Below, piece by piece: positions 1 through 5,424 of a DNA stretch of 8,030 nt (within the stretch, counting starts at the first letter, position 1; every line of letters starts with the position of its first letter). Origin of the DNA: Pseudomonadota bacterium (GTDB lineage Bacteria > Pseudomonadota > Alphaproteobacteria > Acetobacterales > Acetobacteraceae). The translations under genes and the position numbers were made by a program. The notes under the pieces were generated by a model. The model saw only the letters and a list, made by a program, of their open reading frames with translations. It searched no databases and had not been told where the DNA came from. Location: contig JAJZFF010000486.1 of NCBI GenBank assembly GCA_021805485.1, positions 1-8,030 of the forward strand, given 5' to 3'.

Positions 1-1124
1 TCGGCCCAGAAGCGGTTCAGCTCGATCCCGCCGCGGCCGACCAGGCGGAGATGGCGGAAGGCGGTGGTGACCTCGAAGCCGGTGCCGTAGATGATGACGT
101 CGGCCTCGTGCTCGACGCCCCCGGCATCGACGATGGAGCGGGCGCGCACCTCGGCCACGGCGGCGGTGGTCAGGCTGACATTCGGGCGGGCCAGGGCGGG
201 GTAGTAGTCATCCGACAGCAGGGTGCGCTTGCAGCCCTGGCGGTAGTCCGGCGTGACGCTCGCGGCGAGGACGGGGTCCTTGATCGCGCGGGCGATGTTC
301 CGCCGGCCGAGCGCCTCGCCGGCGCGCTGGGCCCGCCGGTTGCCGAGGAAGCCGAGCACCCGGGCCTCGTGCACCCAGAACAGCGACTGGCGGAACAGGC
401 GGCGCATCCACGGATGGCGGGCGAAGCGGCGCTGCCAGAGCTCGGGCACCGGGCGGTCGTGCCGGGGCAGCACCCAGGGCGGGGTGCGCTGGAAGACGGT
501 GACATGCGACGCCACCTTGGCGATTTCGGGGATGAACTGGATGGCGGAGGCGCCGGTGCCGATCACCGCGACGCGCTTGCCGGCGAGATCGAGATCGTGC
601 CGCCAGGTGGCGGAGTGGAAGCGCGGGCCGGCGAAGGCCTCGATGCCCGGCAGCTCGGGGATGGAGGGCCAGTGCAGCGGGCCCATGCCGCCGACGAGGA
701 CGCGCGCCTCGATCGTGCCGGTGGTGGTGGCGGCGACCCAGAGGCTGCGCGCCTCGTCCCACCGCGCCTCGATCAGCGCCGTGCCGAAGCGGATCAGCGG
801 GCGGAGGGAGAAGCGGTCCGCCACGTCGCGCAGATAGGCGTAGAGCTCGGGCTGGCGGGGAAAGAGGCGCGACCAGTCGGATTTCGGCGCGAAGGACAGC
901 GAGTAGAGATGCGAGGGAATGTCGCACGCGGCGCCGGGATAGGTGTTCTCGCGCCAGGTGCCGCCGACCTCGGCGGCCTTCTCGATCAGCAGGAGATTGC
1001 CGAAGCCGGCCTCCTGCAGGCGGATCGCCATGGCGAGGCCGGCAAAGCCGGTGCCGACGATCAGCACGTCGACCCGGGTGACCGCGGCCTGCGCCTCGGC
1101 GCGGGGAGAGGCGGCGTCGAGCAT
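1..1124 (-). CDS. Flavin-containing / Baeyer-Villiger-type monooxygenase, N-terminal 374 residues (C-terminus beyond window)
   Basis: Probable FAD- and NADPH-dependent class B monooxygenase, inserting one oxygen atom into a ketone or related substrate in the cytoplasm; substrate unknown. Translation from ATG at 1124 stays open to the window edge. Seen in order: FAD-binding GTGFAG (24-29); GGTW (54-57) followed by YPG (62-64) and D68, the class B motif; FAGPRFHSATWR (164-175); NADPH-binding GTGASA (189-194); GCKR (297-300); and DVIIYGTGF (342-350). The family is usually about 480-550 residues, so roughly a quarter is missing here. The start is supported by GGAGGA at 1131-1136 (reverse complement), 6 bases before the ATG. 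It is divergent from the tetR gene at 1260, which probably controls it. Oddity: the fingerprint ends W-R, where Baeyer-Villiger enzymes normally have W-P or W-D. A sulfur- or nitrogen-oxidising flavin monooxygenase cannot be excluded. Confidence 0.9.
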   Translation of the reverse strand, partial: MLDAASPRAEAQAAVTRVDVLIVGTGFAGLAMAIRLQEAGFGNLLLIEKAAEVGGTWRENTYPGAACDIPSHLYSLSFAPKSDWSRLFPRQPELYAYLRDVADRFSLRPLIRFGTALIEARWDEARSLWVAATTTGTIEARVLVGGMGPLHWPSIPELPGIEAFAGPRFHSATWRHDLDLAGKRVAVIGTGASAIQFIPEIAKVASHVTVFQRTPPWVLPRHDRPVPELWQRRFARHPWMRRLFRQSLFWVHEARVLGFLGNRRAQRAGEALGRRNIARAIKDPVLAASVTPDYRQGCKRTLLSDDYYPALARPNVSLTTAAVAEVRARSIVDAGGVEHEADVIIYGTGFEVTTAFRHLRLVGRGGIELNRFWA

Positions 1125-1179
1125 GGTTGTTCCTCCGTTCCGGTGGCCGGCCCGCCGATGCGGGATTCGGGCGCGGCGC

Positions 1180-1195
1180 TAGGGTGTTTGCCCTA
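1180..1195. promoter_or_regulatory. Inverted repeat, probable TetR operator 1
   Basis: TAGGG-N6-CCCTA, a perfect 5-bp inverted repeat, lies in the divergent gap between the monooxygenase and tetR. It is nearly the same sequence as the repeat at 1210-1225, centred 30 bp away (about three helical turns), so one dimeric regulator could bind both on the same DNA face. The adjacent TetR-family protein is the likely ligand; that assignment is inference. Confidence 0.6.
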
Positions 1196-1205
1196 ATTGG
1201 GAAAA

Positions 1206-1235
1206 GTATTAGGGTGAATACCCTAGTTTGGTCAA
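1206..1235 (-). promoter_or_regulatory. Candidate promoter for the monooxygenase gene
   Basis: On the minus strand TTGACC (1235-1230) is followed after 18 bases by TAATAC (1211-1206). The -35 matches the housekeeping consensus at 5 of 6 positions; the -10 is weak. It would start transcription near 1199, about 75 bases before the monooxygenase ATG. The 1210-1225 palindrome fills the spacer and the 1180-1195 palindrome lies just past the predicted start, the arrangement expected for repression. Inferred from sequence only. Confidence 0.4.
1210..1225. promoter_or_regulatory. Inverted repeat, probable TetR operator 2
   Basis: TAGGGTGAATACCCTA has perfect 6-bp arms (TAGGGT/ACCCTA) around GAAT. 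It sits between the candidate -35 and -10 of the monooxygenase promoter and 35 bp before the tetR start, so a bound repressor could control both genes. It shares 12 of 16 positions with the 1180-1195 site. Confidence 0.65.
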
Positions 1236-1259
1236 GCGAAGAGTCGGGGCGAAAAGATC

Positions 1260-1943
1260 ATGGCGGGGACAGGCGGACGGGCCGGAGCGACGCGGCAGCG
1301 CGTGCTGGAGGCGACGCTCGGGCTGTTCAACGAGCGCGGCTTCGGCGTGACCGTCGCCGAGATCGCGGCGGCCTGCGGGATGCGCGAGGGCAACCTGCAT
1401 TATCATTTCCGCAAGAAGGAGCTGCTGATCGCCACCCTGTTCGAGCGGTTCCAGGAGGAGGAGCTCGCGGTCGCGGAGGCGGAGCTGGGCGACGCGGCGG
1501 CGGCGGAGTCGTATGCCGAGTACCAGCTCGGCTGGTTCGCGCTGATGTGGCGCTATCGGTGCTTCTATCGCGACGCGTTCAACCTGCAGCACCGGCTGCC
1601 GGGGCTGAAGGGGCGGTTCATGGAGGTGCAGGCGCGGGCGAGTGCGGCGGTGGCGCGGGTGATGGCGCTGGCCACGGAGCACGGGTTCCTCGCGATTCCG
1701 GCCGGGCGGATCCGCAGCTTCGTCACCAATGTCTGGATCGTGTCGAGCTACTGGATGGATTACCTGCGGACCAGCACCGCGTCCGCCGGGCTGACGGAGC
1801 AGCAGATGCAATGGGGGTTCGGGCAGGTGATGGCGCTGTTCGAGCCCTATCTGACGCCCACGGGGCGGGAGGCGTTCTCCACCCTTGCGCAGCGGGCGGC
1901 GGCGCTCGTCATGCGGGAGGACGAGCCCGGCGGGCGGGGCTGA
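1260..1943 (+). CDS. TetR/AcrR-family transcriptional regulator
   Basis: Probable ligand-responsive dimeric repressor of 227 residues. The N-terminus has the TetR DNA-binding fold: a first helix TRQRVLEATLGLFNERGF (11-28), then the helix-turn-helix from TVAEIAAACGM (31-41) into REGNLHYHFRKKELL (42-56), with the characteristic YHF-x-KKEL recognition segment. The remainder (about 70-227) is helical and rich in aromatic residues, as in ligand-binding and dimerisation domains; I cannot predict the ligand. Length is normal for the family. Start ATG 1260 places the helix-turn-helix at the usual distance from the N-terminus, but only a weak purine-rich stretch (GGGGCGAAAAG) precedes it. Divergent from the monooxygenase gene across a 135-bp gap with two matching palindromes, so it most likely controls that gene and itself. 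It converges on isocitrate lyase, and regulation of that gene is not implied. Confidence 0.93.
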   Translation: MAGTGGRAGATRQRVLEATLGLFNERGFGVTVAEIAAACGMREGNLHYHFRKKELLIATLFERFQEEELAVAEAELGDAAAAESYAEYQLGWFALMWRYRCFYRDAFNLQHRLPGLKGRFMEVQARASAAVARVMALATEHGFLAIPAGRIRSFVTNVWIVSSYWMDYLRTSTASAGLTEQQMQWGFGQVMALFEPYLTPTGREAFSTLAQRAAALVMREDEPGGRG

Positions 1944-1950
1944 GCCCGCC
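1933..1950. terminator. Short GC hairpin at the tetR stop codon
   Basis: GGCGGG (1933-1938) and CCCGCC (1945-1950) form a 6-bp stem with a 6-base loop that contains the tetR TGA. There is no T-run. It may help end tetR transcription together with the larger hairpin 10 bases downstream; evidence is structural only. Confidence 0.25.
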
Positions 1951-1960
1951 GCGCCGGCAT

Positions 1961-1986
1961 GGCGGCCCGGAGCGTGCCGGGCCGCC
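1961..1986. terminator. Strong hairpin between convergent tetR and aceA, possible bidirectional terminator
   Basis: GGCGGCCCGG (1961-1970) pairs perfectly with CCGGGCCGCC (1977-1986), giving a 10-bp GC stem with a 6-base loop. It lies 17 bp after the tetR stop and 5 bp after the isocitrate lyase stop, the right place to end both transcripts. No U-tract follows on either strand, so it would be a weak intrinsic terminator, an RNA 3'-end stabiliser or a Rho-assisted site. Confidence 0.5.
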
Positions 1987-1991
1987 GCGGA

Positions 1992-3587
1992 TCAGGCCGC
2001 GAACTGGTTCATCGTGTTGTGGGCGCCGCCGGCCTTCAGCGCGGCATCGCCGGCGAAATACTCCTTGTGATCGTCGCCGATGTCGGAGCCGGCCATGTTC
2101 TGGTGCTTCACGCAGGCGATGGCCTGGCGGATTTCCTTGCGCTGCACGCCGGCGACATAGCCGAGCATGCCCTGCTCGCCGAAATACTCCTTCGCGAGAT
2201 TGTCGGTCGACAGCGCCGCGGTGTGGTAGGTCGGCAGGGTGATGAGGTGGTGGAAGATGTTCGCCCGCCGCGCGGCGTCGCGCTGGAAGGTGCGGATGCG
2301 CTCATCGGCCTCGGCCGCGAGGTCGGACGCGTCGTAGTCGGCGCTCATCAGCCGGGCGCGGTCGAAGGCCGAGACGTCCCTGCCCTGCTCCTTCCAGGCA
2401 TCGAAGACCTGCTGGCGGAAGTTCAGCGTCCAGTTGAAGGAGGGCGAGTTGTTGTAGGCGAGCTTGGCGTTCGGGATGACCTCGCGCACGCGATCGACCA
2501 TCGAGGCGATCTGCTCGATATGGGGCTTCTCGGTCTCGATCCAGATCAGGTCGGCGCCGTTGTTCAGGGCGTTGATGCAGTCGAGCACGCAGCGGTCGGC
2601 CCCGGTGCCGGGACGGAACTGGTAGAGGTTGGAGGGCAGGCGCTTCGGGCGCAGCAGCTTGCCGTTGCGGGTGATCAGCACGTCGCCGTTGCCGATCTGC
2701 GCGGGATCGACCTCGTCGCAGTCGAGGAAGGAATTGTACTGGTCGCCGATGTCGCCCGGCTCCTTCGAATAGGCGATCTGCTTGGTCAGGCCGGCGCCGA
2801 GCGAGTCGGTGCGGGCGACGATCACGCCGTCCTCGACGCCGAGCTCCATGAAGGCGTAGCGCAGGGCGCGGATCTTCTGGACGAAATCCTCGTGCGGGAC
2901 GGTCACCTTGCCGTCCTGGTGGCCGCACTGCTTCTCGTCGGACACCTGGTTCTCGATCTGCAGCGCGCAGGCACCGGCCTCGATCATCTTCTTGGCCAGC
3001 AGGTAGGTCGCCTCGGCATTGCCGAAGCCGGCGTCGATATCGGCGATGATCGGCACGACATGGGTTTCGAAATTGTCGATCCGGGTCTGCACCTCCTTCT
3101 GCTTCGCGAGGTCGCCGGCCTCGCGGGCGGCGTCGAGCTCGCGGAAGAGCAGGCCGAGCTCGCGGGCGTCGGCCTGGCGGAGGAAGGTGTAGATCTCCTC
3201 GATCAGCGCCGGCACCGAGGTCTTTTCATGCATCGACTGGTCGGGCAGCGGGCCGAACTCGGAGCGCATCGCCGCGACCATCCAGCCGGAGAGGTAGATG
3301 TAGCGGCCCTTGGTGGTGCCGAAATGCTTCTTGATCGCGATCATCTTCTGCTGGGCGATGAAGCCGTGCCAGCAGCCGAGCGACTGGGTGTAGCGCGAGG
3401 GATCGGCATCGAAGGCGGCCATGTCCTGGCGCATGACCTTCGCGGTGTGGCGGGCGATGTCGAGCCCGGTCTGGAACCGGTTCTGCAGCCGCATGCGGGC
3501 CACGGCCTCGGGCGAGATGCCCTCCCAGGCGGCGCCCTTCGCGGCGATCGTTTCGCTCATCGTGCCAATCGTCTGCTGATACGTCAT
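1992..3587 (-). CDS. aceA: Isocitrate lyase (long form)
   Basis: Cleaves isocitrate to glyoxylate and succinate, the first step of the glyoxylate shunt, in the cytoplasm. The 531-residue product matches the long-form isocitrate lyases (as in Pseudomonas aeruginosa, about 531 aa by recall) rather than the roughly 430-residue E. coli type. Seen: YLSGWMVAA (98-106); the metal-binding ADIDAGFGN (182-190); the catalytic loop KQCGH (219-223) with Cys221; ARTDS (258-262); WIETEKP (349-355); YNNSPSFNW (378-386); and HHLITLPTYHTAALST (446-461). ATG 3587 was chosen because it gives the family length and follows GAGGG 6 bases upstream. A farther in-frame ATG at 3698 would add 37 residues unlike the family and cover the regulatory palindromes; ATG 3560 is also possible but has no ribosome site. 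No malate synthase lies in the window. It is monocistronic as seen. Confidence 0.97.
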   Translation of the reverse strand: MTYQQTIGTMSETIAAKGAAWEGISPEAVARMRLQNRFQTGLDIARHTAKVMRQDMAAFDADPSRYTQSLGCWHGFIAQQKMIAIKKHFGTTKGRYIYLSGWMVAAMRSEFGPLPDQSMHEKTSVPALIEEIYTFLRQADARELGLLFRELDAAREAGDLAKQKEVQTRIDNFETHVVPIIADIDAGFGNAEATYLLAKKMIEAGACALQIENQVSDEKQCGHQDGKVTVPHEDFVQKIRALRYAFMELGVEDGVIVARTDSLGAGLTKQIAYSKEPGDIGDQYNSFLDCDEVDPAQIGNGDVLITRNGKLLRPKRLPSNLYQFRPGTGADRCVLDCINALNNGADLIWIETEKPHIEQIASMVDRVREVIPNAKLAYNNSPSFNWTLNFRQQVFDAWKEQGRDVSAFDRARLMSADYDASDLAAEADERIRTFQRDAARRANIFHHLITLPTYHTAALSTDNLAKEYFGEQGMLGYVAGVQRKEIRQAIACVKHQNMAGSDIGDDHKEYFAGDAALKAGGAHNTMNQFAA

Positions 3588-3663
3588 TCGAACCCTCGTT
3601 GTTATCCGGAAACGCGTGATGCGATTCAGATACACCTCGGGGGTCGGCGCGTCAGAAGGTTTT

Positions 3664-3690
3664 GTGAAGTTTTCACGTAAACATGTGAAA
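3664..3690. promoter_or_regulatory. Clustered GTGAA/TTCAC half-sites upstream of aceA, probable regulator binding region
   Basis: GTGAA (3664-3668) and TTCAC (3672-3676) form a perfect inverted repeat with a 3-bp spacer. TTTCAC (3671-3676) and GTGAAA (3685-3690) form a second, sharing the middle arm, with an 8-bp spacer. A fourth GTGAAA lies at 3715-3720. The cluster is 77-103 bp upstream of the aceA start, a usual position for an activator or repressor. The cognate protein is not in the window and I do not assign one. Confidence 0.5.
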
Positions 3691-3694
3691 CTAT

Positions 3695-3713
3695 GCACCT
3701 AGTGAGCAGGTGC
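3695..3713. repeat. Inverted repeat GCACCT-N7-AGGTGC
   Basis: Perfect 6-bp arms, GCACCT (3695-3700) and AGGTGC (3708-3713), around a 7-bp spacer, immediately upstream of the GTGAA/TTCAC cluster relative to aceA. It may be another operator; nothing else identifies it. Confidence 0.35.
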
Positions 3714-3754
3714 GGTGAAAAATTTTTACAGAGCGGCGCGCGAGCGGCGCATTG

Positions 3755-4429
3755 TTATAAAGCCGCGCGCGGCCGGCGCGCGGGGGCGGACAGCGCCCGC
3801 AGCAGGCGGCTGGAGACCAGGCCGCCGATCAGGGCGAGCGCCAGCATGCTGCCCATCTGCCAGGCGAGCAGCGTGACCAGATTGACCGAGCCGTGGAACA
3901 GCCGCAGCGCGACCTCGGCGGCGGCGCAGGCCGCAAGCGCGCCGCACAGGCCGGCCGGGCCGCGCCGGAAGGCGGCGCTCCCGCGCAGCAGGGCGACCAT
4001 CGCGGCGGCGGGCACGAGGCTGGCGATCGCGATGGCGGGCACGCAGACGAGGTCGAGATGCAGGCGCAGGGCGCCATCCGCGCCGCGCAGGCCGAGCACG
4101 GCGCATTGCCGGCCCAGCTCGCCGAGCCAGAGCAGCAGGGCAAGCGCCGGCAGGGCCGGTTTCCAGCCCGGCTGGTCCGGCCGGCCGGCGCAGAACGCGG
4201 CATGGGCGGCGAGCAGCGCGGTGAGCGCGCCGAGCGCCTCGGCGGCGAGGAAGCCGGGGCCGGCGAGGATCGCGCCGAGATCCGGCCGGGGGCCCATGAT
4301 CAGGGTGATCAGCGCCAGCGCCGGCAGGGTGACGGCGAGCCAGCGCGCCAGCAGGCCGGCGGGGGACGGCAGCCGGCGGACCGGCCGGAGATCGCCGGCC
4401 AGGGCGGTGATCAGGTCCTCAGTCTGCAT
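3755..4429 (-). CDS. nrsF: NrsF-like anti-sigma factor (DUF1109 family)
   Basis: Probable inner-membrane anti-sigma factor that holds the neighbouring ECF sigma factor until a stress signal. It has 224 residues. The N-terminus MQTEDLITALAGDLRPVRRL is typical of the family and faces the cytoplasm. About six hydrophobic segments follow, near 28-46, 53-76, 91-107, 125-148, 158-176 and 184-208. In Caulobacter NrsF, two conserved cysteines are needed for response to chromate and cadmium (by recall, Cys131 and Cys181). Here Cys129 fits the first, but the second position reads F-H-G (178-180), so it seems lost. Other cysteines are at 80, 109, 162 and 168. The start ATG overlaps the sigma gene end by 11 bp and follows AAGGTG, indicating translational coupling. 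Family assignment rests on the N-terminus, topology and gene pairing. Confidence 0.85.
   Translation of the reverse strand: MQTEDLITALAGDLRPVRRLPSPAGLLARWLAVTLPALALITLIMGPRPDLGAILAGPGFLAAEALGALTALLAAHAAFCAGRPDQPGWKPALPALALLLWLGELGRQCAVLGLRGADGALRLHLDLVCVPAIAIASLVPAAAMVALLRGSAAFRRGPAGLCGALAACAAAEVALRLFHGSVNLVTLLAWQMGSMLALALIGGLVSSRLLRALSAPARRPRAAL
3762..3773 (-). terminator. Weak GC palindrome at the 3' end of the anti-sigma gene
   Basis: On the minus strand the self-complementary GCCGCGCGCGGC is followed directly by TTTATAA, which contains the TAA stop. A 4-bp stem with a 4-base loop and a short T-run resembles a minimal terminator, but it lies within the coding end and is short, so it may have no role. 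Confidence 0.2.
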
Positions 4430-4982
4430 CGGTCACCTTCAGCGCCTGGCGCAGCCGGCGGATGGCGCGGTGGGTGGCGACCTTCAGCGCGCCGATGGTC
4501 ATGCCCGTGGCGGCGGCGGCCTCGGCCAGGGTCATTTCGCGCAGCTTGAGCATCGTCAACACGTCCCGGTCGCGCCGCGGCAGGGCGTCGATCGCCGCGG
4601 CGAGGCGCCCGGCATCGAGCGCCCTCTCCTGCATGTCGTTCGTCGCGAGCGAAGGCGAGGTTACGGGCAGGTCGTCGAGCGGGGTCTCGCGCCCGCGGTT
4701 GCGGGCCCGGGCGCGCAGCCGGTCGGCGCCGCGCAGGCGGAGGATGCCGCGCAGGAAGGGCTCGGCCGGGCGCGCGGGATCGAACAGATGGAGGTTCCGG
4801 TGCAGGGCCAGCAGCGTGTCCTGCACGATGTCCTCGCATTCGGCGGCGCCGGCGGCGGGGAAAGCGCGCCGCGCCTGGGCGCGCAGCCAGGGCAGCGCGG
4901 CCCGCAGGAGCGCCTCGTAGCTGCGGCGGTCGCCCGCCTGCGCGGCCGCGAGCAGGGCGGCCCAGTCGCGCTGCGTCTGCAT
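4419..4982 (-). CDS. sigF: ECF RNA polymerase sigma factor, SigF-like (partner of NrsF)
   Basis: Group IV sigma factor of 187 residues that would redirect RNA polymerase to a stress regulon once released by the adjacent anti-sigma factor. Region 2 covers about 22-93, with EDIVQDTLLALHR (50-62) and the DNA-melting segment PFLRGILRLRGADRLRAR (75-92). Region 4 covers about 123-181, with the helix-turn-helix TLAEAAAATGMTIGALKVATHRAIRRLR; GALKVATHRA is typical of NrsF-linked sigma factors. The tryptophan usual after PFL in region 2 is absent here. I chose ATG 4982. The frame is open to a TTG at 5042, but that extension is non-homologous and its TTG is the first half of a TTGACA promoter-like element. 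No clear ribosome site precedes 4982. It lies 73 bp after cyoD on the same strand. The SigF name is by family resemblance. Confidence 0.88.
   Translation of the reverse strand: MQTQRDWAALLAAAQAGDRRSYEALLRAALPWLRAQARRAFPAAGAAECEDIVQDTLLALHRNLHLFDPARPAEPFLRGILRLRGADRLRARARNRGRETPLDDLPVTSPSLATNDMQERALDAGRLAAAIDALPRRDRDVLTMLKLREMTLAEAAAATGMTIGALKVATHRAIRRLRQALKVTDAD
4639..4664 (-). promoter_or_regulatory. Candidate SigF-type promoter inside the sigma gene, directed at the anti-sigma gene
   Basis: On the minus strand GTAACC (4664-4659) and CGAA (4642-4639) are separated by exactly 16 bases. As I recall it, this matches the Caulobacter crescentus SigF consensus GTAACC-N16-CGAA. It lies in the coding linker between sigma regions 2 and 4 (Val107-Thr108 onward), 210 bases before the anti-sigma ATG. 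Val107 uses GTA, unusual in this GC-rich sequence. A transcript from here would carry the anti-sigma gene alone. Confidence 0.4.
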
Positions 4983-5010
4983 GAGGGGATGATGCGCGAG
5001 GACGGAGGCG

Positions 5011-5050
5011 GTGTAAACGCGCGCGCACGCCCGGTGTGTCAACGCGCGCG
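5011..5050 (-). repeat. Two-copy 15-bp direct repeat with promoter-like TTGACA/TTTACA
   Basis: On the plus strand GTGTAAACGCGCGCG (5011-5025) and GTGTCAACGCGCGCG (5036-5050) match at 14 of 15 positions with a 25-bp period. Read toward the sigma gene, each copy carries TTGACAC or TTTACAC after an alternating CG run. TTGACA (5042-5037) with TTTACA 19 bases later could be a weak promoter for the sigma/anti-sigma pair. Alternatively the copies are tandem sites for a regulator. Confidence 0.45.
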
Positions 5051-5055
5051 GGCGT
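5027..5055 (-). repeat. Inverted repeat ACGCCCG/CGGGCGT after cyoD
   Basis: ACGCCCG (5027-5033) and CGGGCGT (5049-5055) are perfect 7-bp arms around 15 bases that include the TTGACA element. The right arm abuts the cyoD stop codon. It could form a weak hairpin at the end of the cyo transcript or bind a protein that covers the -35 element. Confidence 0.35.
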
Positions 5056-5424
5056 TCAGGGGCCGAGGCCGCCGTGCAGCGGGATCTCCAGCATGGTGCG
5101 GGCCTGAAGGGAATGGAACATGATGTCGGTCAGGCCGATGGTGACGACGAAGAGCGGCAGGACGAGGACGAGGGCGACCGTCTTCCAGATCTGCGTCTCG
5201 CCGAGGCCGAGGCGGAAGAGGAACAGCGCCTGGGAGACGAGGGCGACGACGGCGAGGCAGCCGGCGCCCGCCATCCGCATCGCCGGCGTGCCGGCGTGGA
5301 TCAGCGTGAGCAGCAGGGCGACCGCCATCGCCAGCAGGGCCAGCAGCGTGCCGGCCACGGCGGCCGGCGCGCTGACGAGGGCGATTTCGGGATGGTCGAG
5401 CGGATCGGCGTGGCGGGCGGACAT
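5056..5424 (-). CDS. cyoD: Cytochrome bo3 ubiquinol oxidase subunit IV
   Basis: Small membrane subunit that helps assemble and stabilise the CuB centre of the bo3 quinol oxidase. The 122 residues contain three hydrophobic segments near 24-43, 51-70 and 79-104, the topology of CyoD (E. coli about 109 aa). Identification rests mainly on that topology and on position directly after cyoC; sequence resemblance is weak. Where E. coli CyoD has FLHM after the second helix, this protein has FLFR (68-71), so the histidine is lost. The C-terminus also has an extra tail (about 105-122). The start is set by TGATG: the cyoC stop and this ATG share one base, with GGGAG 8 bases upstream, so translation is coupled. 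No cyoE (heme o synthase) follows; the next gene is the ECF sigma factor. Confidence 0.85.
   Translation of the reverse strand: MSARHADPLDHPEIALVSAPAAVAGTLLALLAMAVALLLTLIHAGTPAMRMAGAGCLAVVALVSQALFLFRLGLGETQIWKTVALVLVLPLFVVTIGLTDIMFHSLQARTMLEIPLHGGLGP

Larger units (their letters stand above)
3588..3754. promoter_or_regulatory. Upstream region of aceA
   Basis: This 167-bp gap lies between aceA (reading left) and the end of the anti-sigma gene. It is much more AT-rich than its surroundings around 3655-3730. It holds the inverted repeats listed separately, an AAAAATTTTT tract next to 3720, and a 9-bp direct repeat GAGCGGCGC at 3731-3739 and 3742-3750 (11-bp period). It must hold the aceA promoter, but I could not pick a convincing -35/-10 pair. 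The aceA leader is therefore undefined. Confidence 0.55.

Noticed and set aside
51..1196. 381-codon plus-strand open frame opposite the monooxygenase
   Set aside because: Mirror of codon bias; the minus frame carries every flavoprotein motif, the plus frame none.
1127..2242. 371-codon plus-strand frame over tetR
   Set aside because: Out-of-frame shadow of tetR; Arg/Gly-rich product without the TetR motifs, and it runs into aceA.
1959..3680. 573-codon open frame on the plus strand opposite isocitrate lyase
   Set aside because: Antisense shadow of a certain gene in GC-rich DNA; low-complexity Gly/Val/Ala/Glu/Asp-rich product with no recognisable domain.
3588..3698. 37-residue N-terminal extension of isocitrate lyase from ATG 3698
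   Set aside because: It would exceed the family length of about 531, is unlike the family N-terminus, and covers the regulatory palindromes; ATG 3587 has a better ribosome site.
3717..3732. AAAAATTTTT tract as an intrinsic terminator of the anti-sigma gene
   Set aside because: No good stem lies directly before the T-run on the minus strand; it may instead be an A-tract of the aceA promoter region.
4983..5042. 20-residue N-terminal extension of the sigma factor from TTG 5042
   Set aside because: The TTG is part of a TTGACA promoter-like repeat and the extension resembles no sigma N-terminus.
3693..5123. 476-codon plus-strand frame over the sigma/anti-sigma genes
   Set aside because: Arg/Ala-rich shadow opposite two well-supported genes.
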